DNA of 64,000 nucleotides from Bacteroidota bacterium (GTDB lineage Bacteria > Bacteroidota > Bacteroidia > AKYH767-A > OLB10): positions 22,237 through 86,236 of the forward strand of contig JADKFA010000014.1 of the NCBI GenBank assembly GCA_016717725.1, read 5' to 3'. The notes beneath the pieces are model-generated. The model saw only the letters and a list, made by a program, of their open reading frames with translations. It did no database searches and was not told where the DNA came from. Within the stretch, counting starts at the first letter, position 1; each line of letters starts with the position of its first letter. The position numbers and the translations under genes were made by a program. Shown here piece after piece: positions 1 through 9,203 of this stretch.

Positions 1-390
1 TCTACATTAGCTATTGGTTTAAGTTATGGTGTAAACACTTTCCTTTGGACTGTTGTGAATGGATCATGCAGAGATTCAGTAGTAGTTACCATTACTCGAA
101 GAGATACATTAGATTGTTTGCCACGCATTGAATTGCCTACCGCTTTTTCTCCTAACGCTGATGGTAATAATGATTACCTAGTCATTAAAGGATTAGAAGA
201 ATATCCCGATAATGAAATTATTATTTATAATCGTTGGGGTCAAGTAGTCTTTAGTCAAAAAAGTTATCGTAACGATTGGATTGGCGTAAATGACAATGGT
301 GAACCTTTAGTGGATGGTACGTATTTCGTAATTGTAAAAGCGAAGTACATCAATCGAATATTTAATTCTTATCTTGATTTAAGACGATGA
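1..390 (+). CDS. 3' end of a protein with gliding-motility-type C-terminal domain (CHU_C)
   Basis: The frame is open from base 1, so the gene starts upstream of the window. The visible 129 residues contain the hallmarks of the CHU_C/TIGR04131 domain: FSPNADGNNDYLVI, then IIIYNRWGQVVF, then a DGTYFV turn near the end. In this family the domain marks large surface or secreted proteins that leave the cell by the type IX secretion system. The stop overlaps the next start (ATGA), so it is co-translated with the PorP/SprF-like gene downstream; this adhesin-PorP-PorE order is common in Bacteroidota. What the missing N-terminal part does cannot be told. Confidence 0.9.
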   Translation, partial: STLAIGLSYGVNTFLWTVVNGSCRDSVVVTITRRDTLDCLPRIELPTAFSPNADGNNDYLVIKGLEEYPDNEIIIYNRWGQVVFSQKSYRNDWIGVNDNGEPLVDGTYFVIVKAKYINRIFNSYLDLRR

Positions 391-1310
391 AGAAGGTTTT
401 ATTATTTTGCTTAGCATCCTTCGTTTGCATCCAGCTTTATGGACAGCAAAGTCCGTTGATGAGTCATTATATGTTTAATGGCTTGTTGCTGAATCCTGCT
501 TATGCGGGAAGTAAAGAGTATGTAAGTACTACCTTGCTTTATCGAAAGCAGTGGGTTGGTATGGAAGGTGCACCAGTAACGTATAGTGGTTCGGTGCATG
601 GTTTGTTGAAGAAAAAGAAATTAGGCCTAGGTGCATTATTGCAACAAGATAAAATTGGAGTGACCAAGCAAACGGATTTATATTCGATGCTATCTTATCA
701 TCTTCCTGTGGGAATGGGTAAGTTAAGTGTGGGATTGCAAGCAGGCGTAAGTAATTTTAGCTCTGAAGTGGTGAAGTTGACTTATTGGGATCCAGGTGAT
801 AAAGTTTTTGAATTTAATACTTTTAGTAATTTACTTCCCAATGCAGGTTTAGGTGCTTATTATTATCGCGAACTATTTTATGCTGGATTATCCGCTCCTT
901 TTCTTGTTAGTTATAATCCGAATGAAAGTGCTTCTCTTGAATCAAACGTTCCTGTGCATAAGCAATCACGACGATTTTTTGCTACCGTAGGTGGTATCAT
1001 AGAAACTGAAGGTGAAATTAAATTTAAACCATCAGCTTTGATACGTTATGAAGCCAATGCACCTGTACAGTTTGATGTAAATTTGAATATGCTGATCAAT
1101 GATATTTTCTGGATCGGAGCTTCGTATCGATCTGATGAAGCTCTTGTTGTTTTATTGGAATATCAGATTAACAGAAAATTTAGATTTGGATATTCTTATG
1201 ATTATACACTTGGAGAGTTGGGAAATTATAATTCAGGTTCACATGAAATCATGATTGGTTATGATTTTGGATTTGAAGTTACTAAAATGAAATCACCGCG
1301 CTACTTCTAA
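387..1310 (+). CDS. PorP/SprF family type IX secretion outer-membrane protein
   Basis: 307 residues with a Sec signal peptide (MKKVLLFCLASFVCIQLYGQ) and then QSPLMSHYMFNGLLLNPAYAGS, the typical start of mature PorP/SprF proteins. Alternating hydrophobic strands suggest an outer-membrane beta-barrel. Family members anchor or help secrete particular T9SS substrates such as SprB-like adhesins, and are usually encoded directly after the substrate gene, as here. The start overlaps the upstream stop by four bases and the stop abuts the next start, so the cluster reads as one operon. No damage is seen. Family assignment is firm; the specific substrate is inferred from position only. Confidence 0.92.
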   Translation: MKKVLLFCLASFVCIQLYGQQSPLMSHYMFNGLLLNPAYAGSKEYVSTTLLYRKQWVGMEGAPVTYSGSVHGLLKKKKLGLGALLQQDKIGVTKQTDLYSMLSYHLPVGMGKLSVGLQAGVSNFSSEVVKLTYWDPGDKVFEFNTFSNLLPNAGLGAYYYRELFYAGLSAPFLVSYNPNESASLESNVPVHKQSRRFFATVGGIIETEGEIKFKPSALIRYEANAPVQFDVNLNMLINDIFWIGASYRSDEALVVLLEYQINRKFRFGYSYDYTLGELGNYNSGSHEIMIGYDFGFEVTKMKSPRYF

Positions 1311-1762
1311 TGAGACATACTAAAGTATTCTTTCATTTTTTTATTCTGACATGTATCTATGCAATGCAAGGTTGTGTAAGTGTGCATTTAAGAACGGCTA
1401 ATGAATATTATGAGCAGTTTGCTTATGCCTCGGCTGCCAAGGAATACGAATATGTTTTAGGTAAAAAAGCAGATCGAGATGCCATCATCAATATTGCCGA
1501 TTGTTATCGCCAAATGGGAAATCCAGTAAAAACTGAATTTTGGTACCAGCGAGCACTGAAGCTTCCGAATCCAAAAGTAGAGTGGGGACTCTTCATTGCA
1601 GAAGCCATGATGAAGAATGGAAATTATGAAGGCGCAAAGCAAAGTTTAACGAATTACATTAATTTAAATAAAACGGATTTTCGCGCACAGCGTATGTTGG
1701 AATCGTGCGATAGTATTGCAGAATTTTATAGGGATACTACCTTTATACCGTTTCTGTTTTGA
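1310..1762 (+). CDS. N-terminal TPR lipoprotein part of a PorE-like protein (frame breaks before the rest)
   Basis: 150 residues: a hydrophobic leader ending in a lipobox (YAMQGC, Cys at residue 22), then TPR-like helices (NEYYEQFAYASAAKEYEYVL). Known PorE proteins are single chains with TPR, beta-propeller, CRD fold and OmpA-like domain; here the TPR part ends at a TGA at 1760-1762 and the remaining domains follow in the -1 frame. Adding one T to the T run at 1757-1760 gives one 639-residue protein reading PFLFLKFNTPSDNFFSPAF. I therefore regard this and the next entry as one gene split by a sequencing indel or mutation; a translationally coupled pair is the less likely alternative. Confidence 0.75.
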   Translation: MRHTKVFFHFFILTCIYAMQGCVSVHLRTANEYYEQFAYASAAKEYEYVLGKKADRDAIINIADCYRQMGNPVKTEFWYQRALKLPNPKVEWGLFIAEAMMKNGNYEGAKQSLTNYINLNKTDFRAQRMLESCDSIAEFYRDTTFIPFLF

Positions 1763-3228
1763 AGTTTAATACCCCCAGCGATAATTTTTTCAGTCCTGCA
1801 TTTTATCGTCAAGGCATCGTCTTTCTTTCCGATCGCATGGAGAAAGGCTTGAGTAAAACAACTTCTGATGGAACAGGAAAACGGTTTTTAGATTTGTTTT
1901 ATATCAAGAAGACCGATCGTGGAAATTGGATGGAACCAGAACCATTGCGAGGTGAAGTGAATGGGAAATTTAATGAAGGGCCTGTTGTTTTTTCGAAGGA
2001 TTTTTCAACCATGTACTTCACTCGAAATAATTATGTGAGTAACCGCGCCGAAAAAAATAGTAAGAATGTAAATGTGCTGAAAATTTTCCGTGCTGATGCG
2101 AAGGACGGAGAATGGATCGTGAAAGGCCCCATGTATTTTAATAGTGACGATAATTCTATGGGACATCCTGCCTTGAGTGTGTCGGGTACTTCGATGATTT
2201 TTTCTTCGGATATGCCTTGGGGTTATGGCGGATCCGATTTGTACATGGTCAATTGGGAGGGCGGTGAAAGATGGAGTAGCCCGATTAACTTGGGTCCAAA
2301 GGTGAACACAGAAGGGAATGAGTTGTTTCCATTTATGTTTTCAGATTCTATTCTTTATTTTTCTTCTGATGGTCATAAAGGAGTAGGTGGACTCGATATT
2401 TATGAATCAAATTACTATAACGGTGGTTGGGACGCTCCGTTGAATTTGGGTGCGCCCATTAATTCTTCGCATGACGATTTTAGTTTTATCATGGATTCTA
2501 CAGGAGTGAATGGTTATTTCTCTTCTTCTCGAAATGGATTGGTTGATAAAATTTATAGTTTTGAAAAACATCCTCCTCAATTAATTCTTGCGATGAAGGT
2601 GAGCGATAGTAAATCTAAATCACCTGTTTCAAATGCAGAAGTAAAAGTGTTTTCAAAAGGGAAATTGTTAAAAGCCTATACTACTAATTCTGCGGGCGGA
2701 CTTAAATTGGAGTTGCATCCCGAAAGGAGTTACAAATTTACGATTGATCATCCCGATTATTTCTTAATCAATTCGGAGGTGAGCACCGTCGGAATTAAAT
2801 TTTCTGAAGTGTTAGATCATCCCATCGAACTTCGTAAAATCATTTTAGATAAACCTACCATTTGGCAAGGAATCAGTTTTAAGAAGAAAACGTTTGAATT
2901 GAAGTTGACTTCGGGTGATGCCATGCAACGTTTGTTGACTTTCTTAAATGATAATCCAAGAGTTAGTGTGGAAATAGGCGCTTTTACGGATTCTCGAGGA
3001 AGCGATGCAGAAAATAATTACCTAACTCAACAACGCGCAGAGTTAGTGGTTTCCTATTTGGTGAGTCAAGGTGTAAAAGCTTCCCGACTTACCGCGAAAG
3101 GATATGGCGAAACGAAATTGCTGAATCGATGTGTGAATGGACTTTTGTGTATCGAAGAAGATCACGAGACCAATAATCGTGTTGAGTTTACCATTAAAGG
3201 CATTGCCAAAGACAGCAGTCTTCCATGA
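1759..3228 (+). CDS. PorE-like PD40 beta-propeller / CRD / OmpA-like periplasmic protein (C-terminal part)
   Basis: About 489 residues. The first half has PD40/WD40-like blades (FFSPAFYRQGIVFLSDR, NEGPVVFSKDFSTMYFTRN, GHPALSVSGTSMIFSSD, NELFPFMFSDSILYFSSDG). A carboxypeptidase-regulatory-like segment follows (about residues 275-350: SDSKSKSPVSNAEVKVF), then an OmpA-like peptidoglycan-binding domain with TDSRGSDAENNYLTQQRAE and VKASRLTAKGYGETK. In T9SS this architecture links the PorK/N ring to peptidoglycan. The only possible start is a TTG inside the upstream stop, which supports the view that this continues the 1310-1762 frame. The stop overlaps the rarA start (ATGATGA). Confidence 0.85.
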   Translation: MKFNTPSDNFFSPAFYRQGIVFLSDRMEKGLSKTTSDGTGKRFLDLFYIKKTDRGNWMEPEPLRGEVNGKFNEGPVVFSKDFSTMYFTRNNYVSNRAEKNSKNVNVLKIFRADAKDGEWIVKGPMYFNSDDNSMGHPALSVSGTSMIFSSDMPWGYGGSDLYMVNWEGGERWSSPINLGPKVNTEGNELFPFMFSDSILYFSSDGHKGVGGLDIYESNYYNGGWDAPLNLGAPINSSHDDFSFIMDSTGVNGYFSSSRNGLVDKIYSFEKHPPQLILAMKVSDSKSKSPVSNAEVKVFSKGKLLKAYTTNSAGGLKLELHPERSYKFTIDHPDYFLINSEVSTVGIKFSEVLDHPIELRKIILDKPTIWQGISFKKKTFELKLTSGDAMQRLLTFLNDNPRVSVEIGAFTDSRGSDAENNYLTQQRAELVVSYLVSQGVKASRLTAKGYGETKLLNRCVNGLLCIEEDHETNNRVEFTIKGIAKDSSLP

Positions 3229-4491
3229 TGAATGATGCGATACCTCTCGCCGAACGCATGCGTCCCATCACCATCAATGATGTTGTTGGACAAAAACATT
3301 TAACCGGCGATGATGGTGTTTTGAAACGACTTTCATCAAACAGAAATTTACCTTCTATTATCTTTTGGGGACCTCCCGGTACTGGTAAAACAACATTGGC
3401 GTCCATCTTAGCAAAAGATTTAGGCTTACCCATGTTTTCCTTGAGTGCTATTAATGCAGGCGTGAAAGATATTCGCGATGTTATTGCTAGTGCAAAGGAA
3501 AAGGAAAGTCCGTATTATTTATTGATGAGATCCATCGTTTCAATAAATCACAGCAAGATTCTTTATTAGCCGCTGTAGAACAAGGAATCATTACATTGAT
3601 TGGTGCTACAACTGAGAATCCATCCTTTGAAGTAATAAGACCTTTATTATCGCGAAGTCAAGTGTATATTTTAGAGACTTTGCGTGAAGAAGACTTGGAT
3701 TTATTGGTGGAAAGAGCTTTGCAAAAAGATGAATTTTTAAAAGAGAGAAAAGTAGAAATCAAAGAGAAAACGGCTTTGTACGGTCTTTCAGGAGGAGATG
3801 CACGGAAGCTCTTAAATTTATTGGAACTCGTCATTAATTATTCGAGCGGAGACCCTGTTATCATCACCGATGAAATGGTGATGCGCATTGCACAACAACG
3901 CATCGCTGCATACGATAAAGGCGGTGAACAACATTACGATATTATTTCAGCATTCATTAAATCCATTCGTGGATCGGATCCCAATGCGGCATTGTATTGG
4001 TTGGCTCGAATGGTAGATGGAGGTGAAGATCCCAAATTTATTGCAAGGAGAATGGTGGTGTTGGCTTCTGAAGATATTGGAAATGCTAACCCCAATGCCT
4101 TGCTCATTGCGTTGGCTTGTTTTCAAGCCGTGGAGATGATTGGCTATCCCGAATGTACCATCAACCTTGCCCATGCAGTTACGTATTTGGCAACCTCTGC
4201 AAAAAGTAATGCCAGTTATATGGCATTAAAGAATGCTCAAAAGCCGCGAAGGAACATGGCGACGCACCCGTTCCATTGCACTTGAGGAATGCACCTACGA
4301 AGTTGATGAAAGACTTAGATTACGGTACTGGATACCGTTATGCACACGATTTCGAAATGAATTTTTCGAAACAAGAGTATTTGCCCGATCCATTGAAGGG
4401 AATGAAGTTCTACGAGCCGAGTGATAATGCGCGTGAAAAAGAAATTCGCAACTTTCTGAAGTTGCGTTGGGAGGATAAGTATAATTACTAA
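3225..4491 (+). CDS. rarA: replication-associated recombination protein A (RarA/MgsA AAA+ ATPase), read in three frames
   Basis: Recognised by RPITINDVVGQKHL, the Walker A sequence GPPGTGKTT, Walker B FIDEIHRFNKSQQD, the sensor GATTENPSFEV and the C-terminal DYGTGYRYAHDF. RarA acts at stalled replication forks. The frame breaks twice: near 3500 (one A missing in GAAAAGG gives the IDEIHR frame) and near 4239 (one A missing in CAAAAGCC gives AQKAAKEHGDAPVPLHLR). With both bases restored the protein is 422 residues, the usual family length. Open pieces are 3225-3569, 3596-4285 and 4276-4491. Two single-base losses in short A runs point to sequence error rather than pseudogenisation. Start overlaps the preceding stop. 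Confidence 0.88.
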
Positions 4492-4537
4492 TGTTGAATT
4501 TAGTTCGATAACTATTGCAATTGTGATTCCATCTACC

Positions 4538-5551
4538 ATGATTAAAAAAGAAAACAGTTCTCTTCAGCCTTACAATACATTTGGAATAGATGTGAAAGCC
4601 GATTGGCTGTTGACCATCGAAACGGTGGATGAACTTCGTGAAATTTTGCAAGATGAATCGTTAAAAGAGGAATCGAAATTGATTTTAGGAGGAGGAAGTA
4701 ATATTTTATTTACCCAACCCGTGAAAGGTGTTGTGTTGTTAAATCGATTGAAGGGAATTGAAATTAAAAAGGAAGACGAAGAGCATATTTATGTTCAGGT
4801 GGGAGCGGGTGAAGTATGGCATCAATTTGTGATGTGGGCGGTAGAGAAAGGATTTGGCGGAATTGAAAATTTGAGCTTGATTCCAGGTAGTGTAGGAGCA
4901 GGGCCTATGCAAAATATTGGAGCTTATGGGGTGGAGTTAAAAGATTCATTTCATGAATTGGAAGCGATGAATTTGTCTACCTTAGAAATTCAAAAATTCA
5001 CGTCCGCCGACTGCAAATTCGGATATCGTGAAAGCGTTTTTAAGAATGAATTAAAGAATCAATTTTTTATCACTTCCGTTTCATTCCGACTCACAAAACA
5101 TCCCCAATTAAATACAAGTTATGGAGCCATCTCGCAAGAATTAGCGGCGCGGTGTCCTTTCTCCTACGGTAAAAGAGGTGAGCAACGCCGTCATCAGCAT
5201 TCGTCAAAGCAAATTACCCGACCCTAAAATTTTAGGCAACTCCGGAAGTTTTTTCAAAAATCCAGAGGTAGGTATTGAACAGTTTGAAAGTATTAAACAA
5301 CAGCATCCTAACGTTGTCGCCTATCCGACATCATCTGGAAGCATGAAATTGGCAGCAGGATGGATGATTGAGCAATGTGGATGGAAGGGAAAAGTGGTAG
5401 GGCATACGGGCTCGCATAAAGACCAAGCGTTGGTTTTAGTCAACTACGGTGGAGCAACGGGCAAGGAAGTTTATCAATTAGCACTGGACATTAAAAAAGC
5501 GTTTTTGAAAAGTTTGGGGTGGAGATAAATCCGGAGGTAAATATTTATTAG
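4538..5551 (+). CDS. murB: UDP-N-acetylmuramate dehydrogenase MurB, two frame breaks
   Basis: MurB reduces UDP-GlcNAc-enolpyruvate to UDP-MurNAc in peptidoglycan synthesis. Seen: NTFGIDVKADWLL, the FAD-binding LGGGSNILFT and GLSLIPGSVGAGPMQNIGAYG-like region, then SIRQSKLPDP and LGNSGSFFKNPEV. I start at ATG 4538 rather than GTG 4523 because MIKKENSSLQPYNTF is the normal beginning. The frame changes near 5150-5160 (+1 or -2; ELAARGVLSPTVKEVS is the expected reading) and again in the A run at 5487-5492 (-1); the second copy at 7421-7714 has seven A where this has six. With the second repair the end is KFGVEINPEVNIY, stop 5549-5551, about 338 residues. Pieces: 4538-5227 and 5178-5528. Confidence 0.85.
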
Positions 5552-5857
5552 TCTTTTTATACGCATTAGATGGTTGGTGGATAATGATTTTTCTCCGCAT
5601 TGAATTTCTAGATTCTAGATTCTAGCTTCTAAGTTAAAGCCTAATCCAGATAGTTATCGCATTAGCGTCAGGCTAAATTAAAGGTTTAGCAACAATTTGC
5701 AGTTGGTATTGATCCTGCCTGCTTTGCTCCGCTGACCGCGTGTCGCTGACCGCGTGTCGCTGAAGCTTTAGCGGAGGCACAAGCTTTAGCGGAGGCACAA
5801 GCTACAGCAAAAGCGATCATGCAGGCAGGTGTGAAGTCTCTCGACTAACATCCAATA

Positions 5858-5887
5858 TGTAGAGATGCCATTAATGGCGTCTCTACA
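5858..5887. repeat. 30-bp near-perfect palindrome
   Basis: TGTAGAGATGCC at 5858 pairs with GGCGTCTCTACA ending at 5887 around a CATTAATG centre; one mismatch. Not followed by a T run, so it is not an obvious terminator. Similar GTAGAG...CTCTAC palindromes occur at 21521-21565. Confidence 0.7.
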
Positions 5888-5907
5888 GGAATTCACCCCC
5901 CTTCATA

Positions 5908-5960
5908 GAGCCCGCCTTCCATAAAAGTGGATGAAATCCAATTTTATGGAAGGCGGGCTC
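5908..5960. repeat. perfect 19-bp inverted repeat with 15-bp loop
   Basis: GAGCCCGCCTTCCATAAAA (5908-5926) is exactly complementary to 5942-5960. The GC-rich outer half and AT-rich inner half would form a long stable hairpin. It lies about 360 bp after murB; it may act in transcription termination or be a small mobile palindrome. Confidence 0.8.
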
Positions 5961-6168
5961 ATCAGTACCAATCAATAAATTCTTTTAGATGCATGACAAG
6001 GCAAATATTTTTTAAAAAAAACTATAATCTTTAAGAGTGAAAATACTGTTAATTTCCCCTAAAAAATTCCTTCTTAGCCTGACGCCTATGCGATAGCTAT
6101 CGGGAACGTTGACCGGTAAATAGCCAACAGGAACTACATGATTGTATAAATCTAACTTAATAACTAAT

Positions 6169-6203
6169 GAGCCAAATATCTTACCCATTCGGCTCTTTTT
6201 TTT
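6169..6203 (+). terminator. rho-independent terminator upstream of the Fic gene
   Basis: GAGCC at 6169-6173 pairs with GGCTC at 6191-6195, extended by AAAT/ATT pairs across one mismatch, and is followed by eight T. It would shield the Fic promoter from upstream transcription. Confidence 0.55.
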
Positions 6204-6205
6204 GT

Positions 6206-6239
6206 TATATTTGAGCCGAATAATTCGTTTAATCGGCTC
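6206..6239 (+). promoter_or_regulatory. Fic gene -7 box and flanking inverted repeat (possible autoregulatory operator)
   Basis: TATATTTG at 6206-6213 fits the Bacteroidota -7 consensus TAnnTTTG. GAGCCGA (6213-6219) and TCGGCTC (6233-6239) form an inverted repeat that begins in the -7 box and ends directly at the ATG. The encoded protein has a C-terminal winged-helix-like region, so self-repression at this site is a reasonable inference. No clear -33 box. Confidence 0.45.
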
Positions 6240-7352
6240 ATGAAATATAATTGGCAACAGTCAGATTGGCCTAAGTTCAGCTACAATCTTAAGAGTACTC
6301 AAGTTGAAGATGCATTAGCTTCATTTAATGAAGAAATAGCTCATATTACTGGCATGCTAAAGGCAATGTCTGATAAACTGCAAATGGATGCCATGCTCCA
6401 GTTAATGGTAGCAGAGGCAATTAAGACTTCAGAAATCGAAGGTGAATTTTTAAGCAGACCCGATGTGCTTTCTTCAATACGTAACAATCTCGGGTTAAAT
6501 CACAAAACGGAAAACGTTAAAGATAAAAGAGCCCAAGGCATAGGGCAATTGATGGTTGCCGTGCGAAATACATTTGAATCTCCCTTAAACGAAGAAATTT
6601 TGTTTGAGTGGAATAGGATGCTCTTGCAATCGACCACACATCTAAAAACAGGCGCTTGGCGAAAACATACAGAGCCTATGCAAGTTGTTTCAGGTACACT
6701 TGGTAAGGAAAAGATACACTTTGAAGCTCCTCCCTCCTCCAACGTCCCTAAGCTGATGAAAGGATTTATAAAATGGTTCAATGATACTGCTCCAGGCAAA
6801 AAATTGGAGATAAAAAGTGCACCATTGCGTTCTGCTGTTGCGCATTTGTATTTTGAATCAATTCATCCGTTTGAAGATGGCAATGGCAGGATAGGGCGGG
6901 CTATTGCTGAAAAAGCATTATCCCAGACTATTGGGAGGCCTGTTGTACTCAGTTTGTCTCAAACAATAGAAAAGAGAAAGAAACAGTACTATCAAGAACT
7001 TGAAAGAGCACAGCGAAGCAATGAGATAACGTCTTGGATTGAGTATTTTATTCATACGATACTTGATGCGCAAATACAAGCACGCGAGATGATTGAATTG
7101 ACTCTTGCAAAAACGCGTTTCTTTGATCGCTATAAAGAAAAACTGAATGAACGACAATTAAAAGTGGTGAGAAAAATGTTAGAAGCCGTACCTCAAGGTT
7201 TCAAAGGTGGTATGACGGCAAGAAAGTATATATCAATAACAAAGGTCTCAAAAGCAACTGCTACACGCGATCTTCAACAACTTGCTGAAATGAATGTTCT
7301 GTTGCCACAAGGCGGTGGTCGCAGTATACATTACTCCATCAATATTTCTTAG
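6240..7352 (+). CDS. Fic family protein with N-terminal DUF4172 and C-terminal winged helix
   Basis: 370 residues. DUF4172 at about 1-90 (YNWQQSDWPKFSYN), Fic core with HPFEDGNGRIGR (His209 catalytic), and a C-terminal MTARKYISITKVSKATATRDLQQLAE helix-turn-helix-like segment. Fic enzymes usually transfer AMP to target proteins. TSEIEGE at residues 63-69 matches the (S/T)xxxE(G/N) inhibitory helix, placing this in the class where the inhibitor is N-terminal in the same chain, so no separate antitoxin is expected and none is seen. It stands alone between two copies of the murB 3' end, suggesting arrival by transfer. Targets are unknown. Confidence 0.9.
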   Translation: MKYNWQQSDWPKFSYNLKSTQVEDALASFNEEIAHITGMLKAMSDKLQMDAMLQLMVAEAIKTSEIEGEFLSRPDVLSSIRNNLGLNHKTENVKDKRAQGIGQLMVAVRNTFESPLNEEILFEWNRMLLQSTTHLKTGAWRKHTEPMQVVSGTLGKEKIHFEAPPSSNVPKLMKGFIKWFNDTAPGKKLEIKSAPLRSAVAHLYFESIHPFEDGNGRIGRAIAEKALSQTIGRPVVLSLSQTIEKRKKQYYQELERAQRSNEITSWIEYFIHTILDAQIQAREMIELTLAKTRFFDRYKEKLNERQLKVVRKMLEAVPQGFKGGMTARKYISITKVSKATATRDLQQLAEMNVLLPQGGGRSIHYSINIS

Positions 7353-7420
7353 TTCGTTGAACTTTAATTTCATTTTTTTAAAAAAACTCTTTCCTGACTA
7401 ACAATGAGCGTGAATATTTG

Positions 7421-7714
7421 GATCCAGAAGTAAATTTTGAACAGTATGAATGCAGAAAACTTCAGCATCCTAACGTTGTCGCCTATCCGACGAGCACAGG
7501 CGGAATGAAATTAGCGGCAGGTTGGATGATTGAGCAATGTGAATGGAAGGGAAAAATAGTAGGACATACTGGCTCACACAAGGACCAAACTTTAGTCTTA
7601 GTCAACTACGGCGGAGCAACGGACAAGGAAGTTTATCAATTAGCACTGGATATCAAAAAAAGCGTTTTCGAAAAGTTTGGGGTGGAGATAAATCCGGAAG
7701 TGAATGTGTATTAA
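7421..7714 (+). pseudogene. second, diverged copy of the murB 3' end
   Basis: Encodes DPEVNFEQYECRKLQHPNVV onward to KFGVEINPEVNVY, matching the last roughly 95 residues of MurB. It is similar but clearly not identical to 5262-5551, with many synonymous and some amino-acid differences (STGGMK against SSGSMK; EWKGKIV against GWKGKVV). No upstream MurB domains exist, so it cannot be a working enzyme. The reading frame is intact through a normal stop, unlike the first copy. It lies directly after the Fic gene and marks the right edge of the inserted segment. Confidence 0.85.
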
Positions 7715-7778
7715 TGGTTGTGAACAATTTGTTTGGTATTAACTATTTTTTGTATCTTGTACGTCAAAATATAGATTT

Positions 7779-8963
7779 ATGAAAAATTATATCTTAACAT
7801 TTTTCTGCTTTTCATTGTTCGTCATTGCGTGTAAAAAAGATGAAACGGCTGACGATAACAATATAACTCAGGTGAACTCACCTGATTCAATTATTGCCTT
7901 AAATTCATCCACATTGGTTACCGCATTAAATGGCTTTAGCTTCGAAGCGGCATTTATTAATACGGAACCTGTTGCGTACCCCGATTTATGGTTACAGTAT
8001 ATCGACGATTACATGGATAGTACTCGTATCATCATGAATAACCAAAATACTTTCAAATCGATAACTTATTATCTCTGTTCAAATCATGCAAACGGAATAG
8101 TGACTCGTTCTTTTGACCATGTTACTTTTCCAAATAATCAAGTAAACACAATTAAAATTTCATTTAACCATCCGCAGTTTTTAGTACAGTGGTATGTGCC
8201 TCCAACAGGTGAATTAACAACGGTAGGAAATGTCTTTGGTTTTAACACAAGTGTTTCAAAAACTTTTACTGGGATGTTACCTCAATATCAATATGAGTTT
8301 CTTGATCGATTTTTGATCCGATATATTAGTGGAATTAGTTTATTTCCTTTCCAACATCAAAATTGGAATGATGAAGCACAGTTTGTAGCCACACAAGAAT
8401 TTAGTGAACCAATTGCATGGGATCATTGGTATGATGAATCATGGAGTACGTGGCCGTATAATGTTCAATCAAACATGTACACTGGATTTGTAAATAGTAG
8501 TAACGATACTACCTATGTTGGATTAGCAAAAGGAACGACGAATTTAGATACACTGTATTTTCGTCAGGCTACCTATACACAATTTATGGCAAGCTCTGCT
8601 TCTGTCTATTTAGATAAGTCAGGGGATACACTTTATTTGGGATTGATCAACAACATTCCTGGTACGAGCAACAGAGAAATCAGTTTATACAAATATGAAA
8701 TTGCAAATGCGCAATTGGTTCCGCTCTATGAAAAGCAACCACTCGCAGGTTCTTTCCAAATTGTGAAATTTAATAAAGGTCGTTTCTTTGGAAATGTGAC
8801 AGCTACAGGTATTCAATTTTTGGATAAAGCAGGTATCATCAGTACTGTCACTCTACCATCGAGTGCGTTTGGCTCAGGAATTAAATTTGGTCGCAACAAG
8901 CTCTACTACATGATGAGTAATGCAGCGATTCCTCGAGTTGAAGTGTATTCGTTGCCGATTTGA
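7779..8963 (+). CDS. hypothetical secreted lipoprotein
   Basis: 394 residues. MKNYILTFFCFSLFVIACKK is a lipoprotein signal with lipobox VIAC (Cys18) and a KKDE start, so the mature protein is probably an outer-membrane or cell-surface lipoprotein. The rest is beta-rich with no motif I recognise; repeated phrases such as DTTYVGLAKGTTNLDTLYF and GDTLYLGLINNIPG hint at propeller-like repeats. The nearest upstream gene is the murB fragment and a gene-poor stretch follows, so context gives no function. Confidence 0.75.
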   Translation: MKNYILTFFCFSLFVIACKKDETADDNNITQVNSPDSIIALNSSTLVTALNGFSFEAAFINTEPVAYPDLWLQYIDDYMDSTRIIMNNQNTFKSITYYLCSNHANGIVTRSFDHVTFPNNQVNTIKISFNHPQFLVQWYVPPTGELTTVGNVFGFNTSVSKTFTGMLPQYQYEFLDRFLIRYISGISLFPFQHQNWNDEAQFVATQEFSEPIAWDHWYDESWSTWPYNVQSNMYTGFVNSSNDTTYVGLAKGTTNLDTLYFRQATYTQFMASSASVYLDKSGDTLYLGLINNIPGTSNREISLYKYEIANAQLVPLYEKQPLAGSFQIVKFNKGRFFGNVTATGIQFLDKAGIISTVTLPSSAFGSGIKFGRNKLYYMMSNAAIPRVEVYSLPI

Positions 8964-9203
8964 GCACGGAAACCTTTTTTTCATTGGGTATTTTTGAGGT
9001 ATTTTGATTGAAGCAAACTTTAGTAGTTAACCTGTCGGCTTTTATATACTCCTATCAAGATACAATACTTTATGCCCTTAAATTTTGAGGAAATAAAGCA
9101 CATTTCTAAGTTGAACTAGTCAGATATTGATTAATAAATTCTTTCATAATTCCATATAATTTATTCATTTGTAATCTATTAATAAAAATAATAGATGCGA
9201 GTC

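Larger units (their letters stand above)
5649..6101. repeat. ~450-bp gene-free segment bounded by 28-bp inverted repeats
   Basis: Bases 5649-5676 (GATAGTTATCGCATTAGCGT then CAGGCTAA) and 6074-6101 (TTAGCCTGACGCCTATGCGA then TAGCTATC) are inverted copies with about three mismatches. Between them are no plausible genes, only nested repeats: the CCGCTAAAGC/GGAGGCACAAGC motif repeated at about 5710-5815, and two long palindromes at 5858-5887 and 5908-5960. The right end coincides with a partial copy of the TCCCGATAGCTATCGGGA palindrome. It looks like a nonautonomous insertion of MITE size, but no target duplication was established. A heptamer-repeat stretch (5604-5635) lies just outside. Confidence 0.5.

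Noticed and set aside
1759..1761. TTG start giving a separately translated OmpA-domain protein
   Set aside because: Not excluded, but the domain order matches a single PorE chain and a one-T repair joins the parts.
6240..7714. Fic toxin-antitoxin operon with a second small gene
   Set aside because: The only following open frame is the murB tail; the inhibitory helix is within the Fic protein.
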